Below, piece after piece: positions 17,829-25,031 of a stretch of 64,000 nt of DNA (within the stretch, counting starts at the first letter, position 1; each line of letters starts with the position of its first letter). This stretch comes from Paucibacter sediminis (lineage in GTDB: Bacteria; Pseudomonadota; Gammaproteobacteria; Burkholderiales; Burkholderiaceae_C), in the NCBI RefSeq assembly GCF_030254645.1, contig NZ_CP116346.1, forward strand, positions 186,001 to 250,000. Direction: 5' to 3'. The notes under the pieces were generated by a model. That model worked only from the letters and a program-made list of their open reading frames with translations. It did not search any database and had not been told where the DNA came from. Made by a program: the position numbers and the translations under genes.

Positions 17829-18796
17829 GTCAAAGCCTCCTGCATCAGGTCGCTCATCGCCGCGAGGGGAATCACGGCGCCACGGTGCTGGATGACGCGC
17901 GCAGCCAGGCGGTTACCGAACCGGGCGGCCTCCAGTGCCGAACGCCCCAGCAAGCGCCGACTCAGGTAGCCGGCGGCGAAGGAATCGCCCGCGGCGGTGG
18001 TGTCCACCACCTGGGCCACCGGTTCGGTGGCAGCTTGCTGCCAGCCGGCATCCGCAGCGCCGCGCACCAAGGTGGCGGCAGCACCGCGCTTGATCAGCAG
18101 TTCGGGGCTGGGCAGCGTTTGCGCGGCTGCCACGGCAGTCTCCAGGTTGGGCAGGCCGAACAGGGCCTGGTGGTCGTCGGCCGTGACCAGCGCGATGCTG
18201 GCCAGCTCGAAGGCGCGAGCGAAGGCCGCGCGCGCCTGCGCCGCATCGGGCCAGAGCCGCGGCCGGTAGTTGTTGTCGAACACCACCGCGGCGCCGCGCT
18301 CACGCAGCGCCTGCATCAGCATGAACAGGCGCTCGCGCCCGGCTGGCGGCAGGATGGCCAGGCTGATGCCGCTGAGGTAGAGCGCATCCCAGTGGTACAG
18401 CCCCTGCTCCAGCGGCGTGATGCCGCCGTCAAAGTAGGCCTTGGCGGCGCTGTGCTCGCGCCAGTAGCTGAAGCTGCGTTCGCCGCGCTCGTCCACCTCG
18501 ATCAGGTACTGGCCTGGCAGGCGGCCGGGAATCTGCAACACCAGATCCAGGGCCAGTCCATCGCCGGCCCAGCGCTGCAGCAGCTTGGCGCTGAGGGGAT
18601 CGTCGCCCAGCGCGGTGGCGTAGTGGCAGCGCAGGCCGGCAGCGGCACCACAGCGCGCCAGGTAGACCGCGGTGTTGAAGGTGTCGCCGCCATAGCTTTG
18701 TGTGAGCGTGCCCAGGGCCTGGCCCTGCAGCTCCAGCATGCACTCGCCCACCAGGGCCACCTGCTTGACGCGATCGGCTGGGATGCCTGCCTCCAT
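17825..18796 (-). CDS. kdgK: 2-keto-3-deoxygluconate kinase (PfkB family)
   Basis: A 323-residue sugar kinase making 2-keto-3-deoxy-6-phosphogluconate. PfkB signatures: N-terminal VALVGECMLEL and the glycine-rich YGGDTFNTAVYLARCG, and the C-terminal anion-hole motif DTTAAGDSFAAGYL starting at residue 265 with catalytic D271. It would act on the product of KduD, closing the isomerase branch of pectin breakdown; the following aldolase gene is not in the window. The promoter region upstream contains the strong KdgR-type dyad. Confidence 0.92.
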   Translation of the reverse strand: MEAGIPADRVKQVALVGECMLELQGQALGTLTQSYGGDTFNTAVYLARCGAAAGLRCHYATALGDDPLSAKLLQRWAGDGLALDLVLQIPGRLPGQYLIEVDERGERSFSYWREHSAAKAYFDGGITPLEQGLYHWDALYLSGISLAILPPAGRERLFMLMQALRERGAAVVFDNNYRPRLWPDAAQARAAFARAFELASIALVTADDHQALFGLPNLETAVAAAQTLPSPELLIKRGAAATLVRGAADAGWQQAATEPVAQVVDTTAAGDSFAAGYLSRRLLGRSALEAARFGNRLAARVIQHRGAVIPLAAMSDLMQEALT

Positions 18797-18808
18797 GCAA
18801 TCACCTAG

Positions 18809-18836
18809 TTGTTTTGAAACACTGTTTCGTTATTCT
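18809..18836 (+). promoter_or_regulatory. udh promoter with KdgR-type operator in its spacer
   Basis: TGAAACACTGTTTCG (18815-18829) contains the perfect inverted repeat GAAACA-C-TGTTTC, the core of the enterobacterial KdgR operator. It fits almost exactly between TTGTTT (-35, 18809-18814) and TATTCT (-10, 18831-18836), spacing 16. Binding would block polymerase on the udh side, and the site lies 19 bases upstream of kdgK on the other strand, so it can also stop kdgK transcription. Confidence 0.85.
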
Positions 18837-18875
18837 ATTTTTCCCAGCGGATTTTCCGAAACGGTAGTGACCCTG

Positions 18876-19697
18876 ATGCCCACCTCACCCGCCCCTGGGC
18901 TGCTGCTGCTCACCGGTGCCGCCGGCAGCCTGGGCCGTCTCCTGCGCGAGCCGCTGGCCACGCTGTGCGGGCCGGCACAGCGCTATGCCGGCCTGCGCCT
19001 GAGCGATCTGGGCGCTGAAGCCGCCACGCCCGGATGGCAGCGCTGTGACCTCGGCGAGCGCGCCGCCACCGAGCAGCTGCTGCAAGGCGTGGCCGCGGTC
19101 GTGCACCTGGGCGGGGTGGCGCTGGAGAGCCCCTTCGATGGCATCTGCGATGCCAATATCCGCGGCGTGTTCCATTTGTACGAGGCGGCACGCCTGGCCG
19201 GCACGCGCCGCATCGTGTTCGCCAGTTCCAACCATGTGACCGGCTGCTACCCACAGGGCGACATGCTGGACCCGTCCAGCCCACCACGGCCCGACGGGTT
19301 CTACGGCGTCAGCAAGCTGTTCGGCGAGGCCATGGCGCAGCTCTACTGGGACCGCTACGGCATCGAAAGCGTGTGCCTGCGGCTGGGCTCGGTGACGGCC
19401 CGGCCCGAGGACAGGCGCGCACTCGCCACCTGGCTCAGCCATGGCGATCTGCTGCGCCTGGTGCGCGCCGCACTGCAGGCGCCCGCGGTGGCTTGCCTCA
19501 CCGTCTATGGCGTCTCGGCCAACCCTGGCCGCTGGTGGAGCGAGGCGGGCTGGGCGCAGCTGGGCTACGCGCCGCAGGACAGCGCCGAGCCCTGGCGCGC
19601 GACCCTGCAAGACCTGACCCCAGCGCCCGACTCACCGATGGCGCGCCTGCAGGGCGGCAGCTTTCTCGGCCTGGGACCCTTCCCGCGTGAGCCATGA
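18876..19697 (+). CDS. udh: Uronate dehydrogenase (NAD-dependent)
   Basis: A 273-residue extended short-chain dehydrogenase oxidising D-galacturonate or D-glucuronate at C1 to the aldarolactone. It shows the NAD motif TGAAGSLG (residues 13-20), HLGGVALESPF, the Ser at 117-118 in FASSNH and catalytic Y143/K147 in FYGVSK, plus SVTARPEDRR near the sugar site as in known Udh enzymes. ATG 18876 is chosen; GTG 18867 is an in-frame alternative. It is coupled by ATGA to a lactonase, giving the oxidative galacturonate branch next to the isomerase branch. One copy of the dispersed 14-mer encodes its QDLTP segment (19607-19620). Confidence 0.88.
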   Translation: MPTSPAPGLLLLTGAAGSLGRLLREPLATLCGPAQRYAGLRLSDLGAEAATPGWQRCDLGERAATEQLLQGVAAVVHLGGVALESPFDGICDANIRGVFHLYEAARLAGTRRIVFASSNHVTGCYPQGDMLDPSSPPRPDGFYGVSKLFGEAMAQLYWDRYGIESVCLRLGSVTARPEDRRALATWLSHGDLLRLVRAALQAPAVACLTVYGVSANPGRWWSEAGWAQLGYAPQDSAEPWRATLQDLTPAPDSPMARLQGGSFLGLGPFPREP

Positions 19698-20578
19698 GGA
19701 TCGAGCGCTTCTGGTCCGGCCGGGCCGACCTCGCCGAGAGCCCGCTCTGGGCGCCGGCCGAAGCGGCCTTCTACTGGGTGGACATCGAGCGCGGCCAGAT
19801 CTGGCGCCATGATGGCTCGACGCGCCCGGCGCGCTGCTGGCAACTGGACCAAGCGGTGGGCTGCATCGCCCTGCGCACCGGCGGCGGCCTGCTCGCGGCG
19901 CTGCGCGACGGCGTCTATGCGCTGCGCCTGCAGGACGACGGCAGCCACCATGCCGAACGGATCGCCGCCGCGCGCCACGGCCCGGGCCTGCGCTTCAACG
20001 ACGGGCGTTGCGATCGTCAGGGTCGCTTCTGGGTCGGCAGCATGGACGACAGCAGCGGGGCCGCCGCGCCCCTCGGCAGCCTGGCCCGGCTCAGCAGCGC
20101 GAGCGAAGCCGGCGGCCAATGGCAGCCCCCCTTGCGCGGCGATCTGCGCGTACCCAATGGCCTGGCCTTCAGCCCTGACGGGCGACGCCTCTACTTCAGC
20201 GACTCACATGCCTCGCAAGCCATCGTCTGGGTCTGCGAGTACGCGGTAGAGAGCGGCCAGGCCGGCCCGCCACGCCGCTTCATCGAACGCCTGCCCGCAG
20301 GCCGCCCGGACGGCGCCGCCGTCGACGCCGAAGGCGGCTACTGGATCTGCGCCAACGATGGCGCGGCCGTGCTGCGCTACACCCCCGATGGCCAACTGGA
20401 CCGGCGCATCGCGCTGCCCATGGCCAAGCCCACCATGTGTGCCTTTGGCGGCCATGACCTGGCGACCTTGCTGATCACCTCGATGCGACCCGCGTGCGGG
20501 CCCGGTTCGGAGCACGATGGCCGCCTATGCGCGCTGCGGCCAGGCGTGTGCGGCCTGCCCGAGGCCAGCGCTATCTGA
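19694..20578 (+). CDS. SMP-30/gluconolactonase-family aldarolactone hydrolase
   Basis: A 294-residue six-bladed beta-propeller lactonase. Metal-site residues of the family are recognisable: E15 in LAESPLW, Asn in LRFNDGRCDRQGRFWVGSMD, Asn in VPNGLAFSPDG and Asp in RPDGAAVDAEGGYW. Following uronate dehydrogenase with a four-base overlap, it most likely opens galactaro-lactone to galactarate. A role in arabinolactone or gluconolactone hydrolysis is possible on sequence alone. The 3' end overlaps the convergent puuD gene by eight bases. Confidence 0.85.
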   Translation: MRIERFWSGRADLAESPLWAPAEAAFYWVDIERGQIWRHDGSTRPARCWQLDQAVGCIALRTGGGLLAALRDGVYALRLQDDGSHHAERIAAARHGPGLRFNDGRCDRQGRFWVGSMDDSSGAAAPLGSLARLSSASEAGGQWQPPLRGDLRVPNGLAFSPDGRRLYFSDSHASQAIVWVCEYAVESGQAGPPRRFIERLPAGRPDGAAVDAEGGYWICANDGAAVLRYTPDGQLDRRIALPMAKPTMCAFGGHDLATLLITSMRPACGPGSEHDGRLCALRPGVCGLPEASAI

Positions 20579-21767
20579 CGCGTGCCTCGAACCAGCGGCC
20601 CAGCAGGGCCCGCTCATCCTCGGTGATGCCGGTGGCATTGCCCAGCGGCATGGTCTTCTGCAGCACCGCCTGCTGGTAGAGCGCGGCGGCGTTGCGTTCG
20701 ATCAGCGCGGCCGTGTGCAGTTGCATGCCCTTCTGCGCCAGCTGCTCGTTGTGGCACAGCACGCAGCGCTGCTGCACGATGGCCTGTACCTGGGCCAGGC
20801 TGGGCGCCGCCGCCACGGCCGGCCGCGGTGCCGGCGCCATCCAGGCGATCAGCCCGGCCAGCAGCGCCAGCGCGGCGACGATCAGGCCCCAGGCGTTGAC
20901 GCCCTTGTGACGCTTGACGAACCAGGTGCGCACCAGCACGCCCACCGCCATCAGCACGATCAGCGTTAACCAGTTCTGGGGGTGGTTGAAGAGCATGCCG
21001 TAGTGGTTGCTCAGCATCGCGATCAGCACCGGCAGGCCGAAGTAGGTGTTGTGCACGCTGCGCTGCTTGCCGCGCTGGCCGAACATCGGGTTCACCGGCC
21101 GGCCGACGCGCATGTCGGCAATCACCTGCTTCTGGCCGGGGATGATCCAGAAGAACACATTGGCGCTCATGATGGTCGCGATCATGGCGCCCATCAGCAG
21201 GAAGGCGGCGCGGCCGGCAAACAGCTGGCAGGCGCCCCAGGTGGCGGCGGCCACGAAGGCAGAGATCAGGCCCAGCACCAGGCCGTCGTTGCCGATCTGC
21301 CCGTTCTTGGTGTGGCCGAAGCGGCGGCAGATCTGGTCGTAGAAGATCCAGCCCGCGGCGAGGAAGCCCAGCGCCCCGGCCACCGCGGCCGGCGCGCTCC
21401 AGTCGTGCACGCGGCGGTCGATCAGAAAGCTCTCCGCATTGAAGAGATAGAGCACCACGAAGAGCGCAAAGCCGCTCATCCAGGTCCAGTAGCTTTCCCA
21501 GTAGAACCAGTGCAGGTGCTGCGGCAGATTGGCCGGCGCCACCATGTACTTCTGCGGGTTGTAGAACCCGCCGCCGTGCACGGCCCACAGCTCGCCGTCC
21601 ACGCCGCGTGCCTTCAGGTCGGGCGCCTCGGGCTTGGTGAGGTGGTTGTCCAGCCAGACGAAATAGAACGACGCGCCGATCCAGGCGATCACGGTGACGA
21701 GGTGCAGCCAGCGCAGCAGCAGATTGGCCCAGTCGAACAGATAGGCTTCCAAGCGCATCCTTTCCAT
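20571..21767 (-). CDS. puuD: Membrane urate hydroxylase PuuD with C-terminal cytochrome c domain
   Basis: A 398-residue inner-membrane protein oxidising urate to 5-hydroxyisourate and passing electrons to its own c-type heme. The N-terminal part has about eight hydrophobic segments (LLLRWLHLVTVIAWIGASFYF, WIFYDQICRRFG, ANVFFWIIPGQKQVIADM), here cited in pieces. The C-terminal periplasmic domain has a single heme motif CVLCH and a distal Met in KTMPLGN. ATG 21767 and ATG 21758 are both possible starts; the frame to 21878 runs through the operator and is rejected. It lies apart from the other purine genes but shares an operator-like palindrome with them. Confidence 0.9.
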   Translation of the reverse strand: MERMRLEAYLFDWANLLLRWLHLVTVIAWIGASFYFVWLDNHLTKPEAPDLKARGVDGELWAVHGGGFYNPQKYMVAPANLPQHLHWFYWESYWTWMSGFALFVVLYLFNAESFLIDRRVHDWSAPAAVAGALGFLAAGWIFYDQICRRFGHTKNGQIGNDGLVLGLISAFVAAATWGACQLFAGRAAFLLMGAMIATIMSANVFFWIIPGQKQVIADMRVGRPVNPMFGQRGKQRSVHNTYFGLPVLIAMLSNHYGMLFNHPQNWLTLIVLMAVGVLVRTWFVKRHKGVNAWGLIVAALALLAGLIAWMAPAPRPAVAAAPSLAQVQAIVQQRCVLCHNEQLAQKGMQLHTAALIERNAAALYQQAVLQKTMPLGNATGITEDERALLGRWFEARVR

Positions 21768-21850
21768 GCGGCCCACCACAGGCGGGCGCTGTGGGCTGCG
21801 GTAGGGGTCGCGCCTTCCCGGTGCTGGACGCGGGCGCCGCTGCGACGGGC

Positions 21851-21866
21851 AAAGTGTATACAGTTT
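21851..21866. promoter_or_regulatory. GntR-type operator upstream of puuD
   Basis: AAAGTGTATACAGTTT is a palindrome of the form AAA-S-TGTATACA-S-TTT, 84 bases before the puuD start. Its core TGTATACA recurs in the hiuH-gntR intergenic region at 37791, 16 kb away, suggesting that the GntR regulator of the purine cluster also controls puuD. Confidence 0.7.
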
Positions 21867-21941
21867 TGCCGCAAGCAAGCAGGCAGGCGGGCGATGCGGG
21901 CTGCGTCCGGCCCTCGGGTGTCAGCGCCGGCAATTTGGTTG

Positions 21942-21966
21942 ATATTGCTACATGACGTAGTAATAT
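21942..21966. promoter_or_regulatory. Dyad in the chrB promoter, likely ChrB operator
   Basis: Two 10-base arms, ATATTGCTAC and GTAGTAATAT, separated by ATGAC, pair with a single mismatch. The dyad ends 7 bases before the chrB start, so a bound protein would block transcription or initiation. Local composition is much more AT-rich than the surroundings. ChrB proteins are known chromate-responsive repressors of their own operons, so autoregulation is the simplest reading. Confidence 0.65.
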
Positions 21967-21973
21967 CTACTTC

Positions 21974-22918
21974 ATGAAATGGCTGCTACTGATTCTTTCG
22001 CTCCCCACCGAGAACGCCACCGCGCGCATGCGCTGCTGGCGCGCGCTCAAGGCCTGCGGCGCGGCGGTGCTGCGCGACGGCGTCTATCTGCTGCCCGAGC
22101 AGGGCGAGCACGCGGCCACGCTGGCCGCGATTGCCGAGGATCTGCGCAACAACGCCGGCACCGCGCACCTGCTGCCCACGCAGAGCGAGGAGCCCGAGTT
22201 CAAGGCCTTGTTCGACCGCAGCGCCGAGTTCGGCGCACTGTTCGAGCAGATCGCCACATGCCGGGCCGGGCTGAAGCAGGACGACGACGGCAGCGCGCTC
22301 GATGTGCTCAAGCAATGCCGCAAGCTGCGCAAGAGCCTGGAGCAGTGGGTGGCCATCGATTTCTTTCCGGGCGAGGCACAGCGGCAGGCCGACGCCGCCC
22401 TGCAGGCGCTGGAGCACGACGCCATGCGCGTGCTCTCCCCCGACGAGCCCCACAGCACGCAGCAAGGCATTGCCCTGCTGAACATCGAGGACTATCGCGG
22501 CCGCACCTGGGCCACGCGCGCGCGCCCCTGGGTGGATCGCCTTGCCAGTGCCTGGCTGATCCGGCGCTTCATCGACCCCGACGCCCGGTTTCTCTGGCTC
22601 AAGGCGCCGGCGGACTGCCCCAGGAAGGCGCTGGGCTTCGACTTCGATGGCGCCACATTCACCCACGTGGGCCCGCGGGTGACCTTCGAGACGCTGCTGG
22701 CCAGCTTCGGCCTGGAGACGCCGGCCCTGCTGCGTCTGGGCCTGCTGGTGCACAGCCTGGACGCCGGCGGGGTGCAGCCCCCCGAGGCGGCCGGCGTCGA
22801 GCGCGTGCTCGCCGGCATGCGGGAGGCGATCACCGACGACGACCAGCTGCTGCTGGTGGCCGCGGGCGTCTTCGAGGGGCTGCTGACCGCCTTCAAGCAA
22901 ACAGAGGACAAGACATGA
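21974..22918 (+). CDS. chrB: ChrB-type chromate-responsive regulator
   Basis: A 314-residue protein matching ChrB: the N-terminal domain begins KWLLLILSLPTENATARMRCWRALKACGAAVLRDGVYLLP (cited by SLPTENATARMRCWR and LRDGVYLLP) and the C-terminal ChrB domain contains TWATRARPWVDRLASAWLIRRFIDP and DGATFTHVG. ChrB senses chromate and controls chrA-type efflux genes. It opens the cluster directly after a near-perfect dyad and overlaps the next gene as ATGA (22915-22918). Confidence 0.88.
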   Translation: MKWLLLILSLPTENATARMRCWRALKACGAAVLRDGVYLLPEQGEHAATLAAIAEDLRNNAGTAHLLPTQSEEPEFKALFDRSAEFGALFEQIATCRAGLKQDDDGSALDVLKQCRKLRKSLEQWVAIDFFPGEAQRQADAALQALEHDAMRVLSPDEPHSTQQGIALLNIEDYRGRTWATRARPWVDRLASAWLIRRFIDPDARFLWLKAPADCPRKALGFDFDGATFTHVGPRVTFETLLASFGLETPALLRLGLLVHSLDAGGVQPPEAAGVERVLAGMREAITDDDQLLLVAAGVFEGLLTAFKQTEDKT

Positions 22919-23835
22919 ACGCCCTGCCCAAGGACCTCCCCTTCGACCCCAGCCAGTTGCAGGGCCTGTCGGAGCATTTGCTGCGCAGCCATCACCAGAA
23001 CAACTACGGCGGCGCCGTCAAGCGGCTCAATGCCATCCGCGCCGAGCTGCGGCAGGCGCGGCCCGGTGCCATGGCCGGCTTCCAGCTCAATGGCCTGAAG
23101 CGCGAGGAGCTGATCGCCAGCAACTCGATGCTGCTGCACGAGCTCTACTTCGACAGCCTGGGCGCGGCGGGTCAGCCGATGGCGCCCGCGATGGCGCTGG
23201 CCCTGGCCGGCAGCTTCGGCAGCGTCGAACGCTGGCGCGAGGAGTTCGTGGCCATGGGCAAGGCGCTGGGCGGCGGCTCGGGCTGGGTGCTGCTGAGCTT
23301 TCAGCCGCGCGAGGGCACGCTGGTGAACCAATGGGCGTCCGATCACGGCCATGCGCTGGCCGGCGGCACGCCCGTGCTGGCGCTGGACATGTACGAGCAT
23401 GCCTACCACCTGGACCACGGCGCGGCGGCGGGCGCCTACGTCGACGCCTTCATGGCGCAGATCGACTGGGGCAAGGTCTACCAGCGTTACCAGCAGGCCG
23501 TCCACGCCGGCAGCGCGGCCTGCGCCGCCGACCTGGCAGGGCTGGAGCTGGGCCGGCTCGTCGTCATCGACGTGCGGCGCGACGCCATGTTCGAGCAGGC
23601 GCAGACCATGCTGCCCGGCGCGCGCTGGCGCGATCCGGCCAGCGTGGCCGACTGGGCCGACGAGCTGCCGCGCGACGCCGAGGTGCTGGTCTATTGCATC
23701 TATGGCCACGAGGTCGGCCGCGCCACCGCGCTGAAGCTGCGCGCGCTGGGCCTCAAGGCCAGCTACCTGCCCGGCGGCATCGACGCCTGGGCCACGGCCG
23801 GCAAGCCCCTGCAGGCCAAGGAGCCCGCGGCATGA
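22915..23835 (+). CDS. Fused Fe/Mn superoxide dismutase and rhodanese domain protein (ChrC-ChrE fusion)
   Basis: A 306-residue fusion. Residues 1 to about 195 are an iron/manganese superoxide dismutase with metal ligands in LLRSHHQNNYGG (H26), MLLHELYF (H75) and LDMYEHAYHLDH (D158, H162). Residues about 205-300 are a rhodanese domain with IDVRR, a presumed active-site Cys261 in YCIYGHEVGRATALKLR, and YLPGGIDAW. In Cupriavidus chromate clusters SOD (ChrC) and a rhodanese-type protein (ChrE) are separate genes, so here they appear joined. A role in clearing superoxide and Cr-thiol adducts made during chromate reduction is inference. It is coupled on both sides (ATGA). Confidence 0.88.
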   Translation: MNALPKDLPFDPSQLQGLSEHLLRSHHQNNYGGAVKRLNAIRAELRQARPGAMAGFQLNGLKREELIASNSMLLHELYFDSLGAAGQPMAPAMALALAGSFGSVERWREEFVAMGKALGGGSGWVLLSFQPREGTLVNQWASDHGHALAGGTPVLALDMYEHAYHLDHGAAAGAYVDAFMAQIDWGKVYQRYQQAVHAGSAACAADLAGLELGRLVVIDVRRDAMFEQAQTMLPGARWRDPASVADWADELPRDAEVLVYCIYGHEVGRATALKLRALGLKASYLPGGIDAWATAGKPLQAKEPAA

Positions 23836-25016
23836 GCGACGCACAGCCGGGCGGCGCTGCGCCCTCTTCACCGCGCTACACGCTGTGGCAGTTGCTCGCC
23901 TACATGCTGGGCCTGGGCAGCTGAGGCTTCGGCGGCCCGGTGGCCCTGGTCGGCTTCATGTACCGCGACCTCGTCGAGCGCCGGCAATGGATAGGCGAGG
24001 CCGACTACAAGGAGGGCCTGGCCCTGGCGCAGCTGATGCCGGGGCCCCTGGCGGCGCAGCTGGCCATCTACCTCGGCTATGTGCATTACCGCGTGCTGGG
24101 CGCCACGGCGGCCGGGCTGGCCTTTGTGCTGCCCTCCTTCTGCATGGTGCTGGCGCTGGGTGCCGCGTACAGGGCCTTTGGCGGCATCGGCTGGATGCAG
24201 GCGGTGTTCTACGGCGTTGGCGCCGCCGTCATCGGCATCATCGCGATGAGCGCCTACAAGCTGACGAGCAGGAACATCGGCAAGGACGGCCTGCTATGGG
24301 CGATCTTCCTGCTCAGCGCCGGCGTCACGGTCATCACCAAGTCGGAGCTGGTGTGGCTGTTCCTCGGCGCCGGCGTGCTGGTCTGGCTGCTGCGCGCGCC
24401 GCCCCGGTTCACCGGTCGGCTCAACGGCTGGGCGGCCTCGGCCCCGATGGCCGGCGCCGCACTGCTCGCCGGCGCGGACTGGCCCAAGCTGGTCGAGCTC
24501 GGCGCCTTCTTCGCCTACGCGGGCAGCTTCGTGTTCGGCAGCGGCCTGGCCATCGTGCCCTTTCTCTACGGCGGCGTGGTGCAGGAACACCATTGGCTGA
24601 ATGACCGGCAGTTCGTCGATGCGGTGGCCGTTGCCATGATCACGCCCGGCCCTGTCGTTATCACCACCGGTTTCATCGGCTATCTGGTGGCGGGTTTCTG
24701 GGGTGCGGTGGTGGCCGCGCTGGCCACCTTCGTGCCCTGCTATCTGTTCACGATCCTGCCGGCGCCGTATTTCAAGAAGCATGGCAAGCGGCCCGGCATC
24801 GTCGCCTTCGTCGATGGGGTGACGGCCGCGGCCATCGGCGCCATCGCCGGCGCCGTCATCGTGATCGGCCAGCGCTCGATCACCGATGGGCCGACCGCCG
24901 CGCTGGCGATCCTCACCGTCGCCTTGCTCTGGCGCTTCAAGCAGCTGCCCGAGCCGCTGATCGTCTTGGTCGCCGCCGTGGCCGGGCTGCTGCTGTACCC
25001 GCTGAGTCATGCCTGA
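23832..25016 (+). pseudogene. chrA: chrA chromate efflux transporter interrupted by an in-frame TGA
   Basis: The frame opens at 23832 (MSDAQPGGA..., overlapping the previous stop), runs to YMLGLGS, meets TGA at 23922-23924 and continues in the same frame as GFGGPVALVGFMYRDLVERRQWIG to 25016. The stop falls inside the conserved first membrane segment, just before the GFGGP motif that ChrA proteins share. Read through, it is a full-length ChrA of about 394 residues with roughly ten to twelve membrane segments, including GFGGP early, YGGVVQEHHWLNDRQFVDAVA and ITPGPVVITTGFIGY. The rest of the frame is intact, so the lesion is recent, is bypassed, or is a sequence error. A restart at GTG 23940 would lose the first half of membrane segment 1. 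Confidence 0.8.
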
Positions 25017-25031
25017 AACCAGGAGTCCGCC

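Noticed and set aside
23922-23924. Selenocysteine at the in-frame TGA of chrA
   Set aside because: ChrA is not a selenoprotein family that I know, the position is a membrane-helix residue without redox function, and I saw no convincing SECIS-like hairpin directly after the codon.
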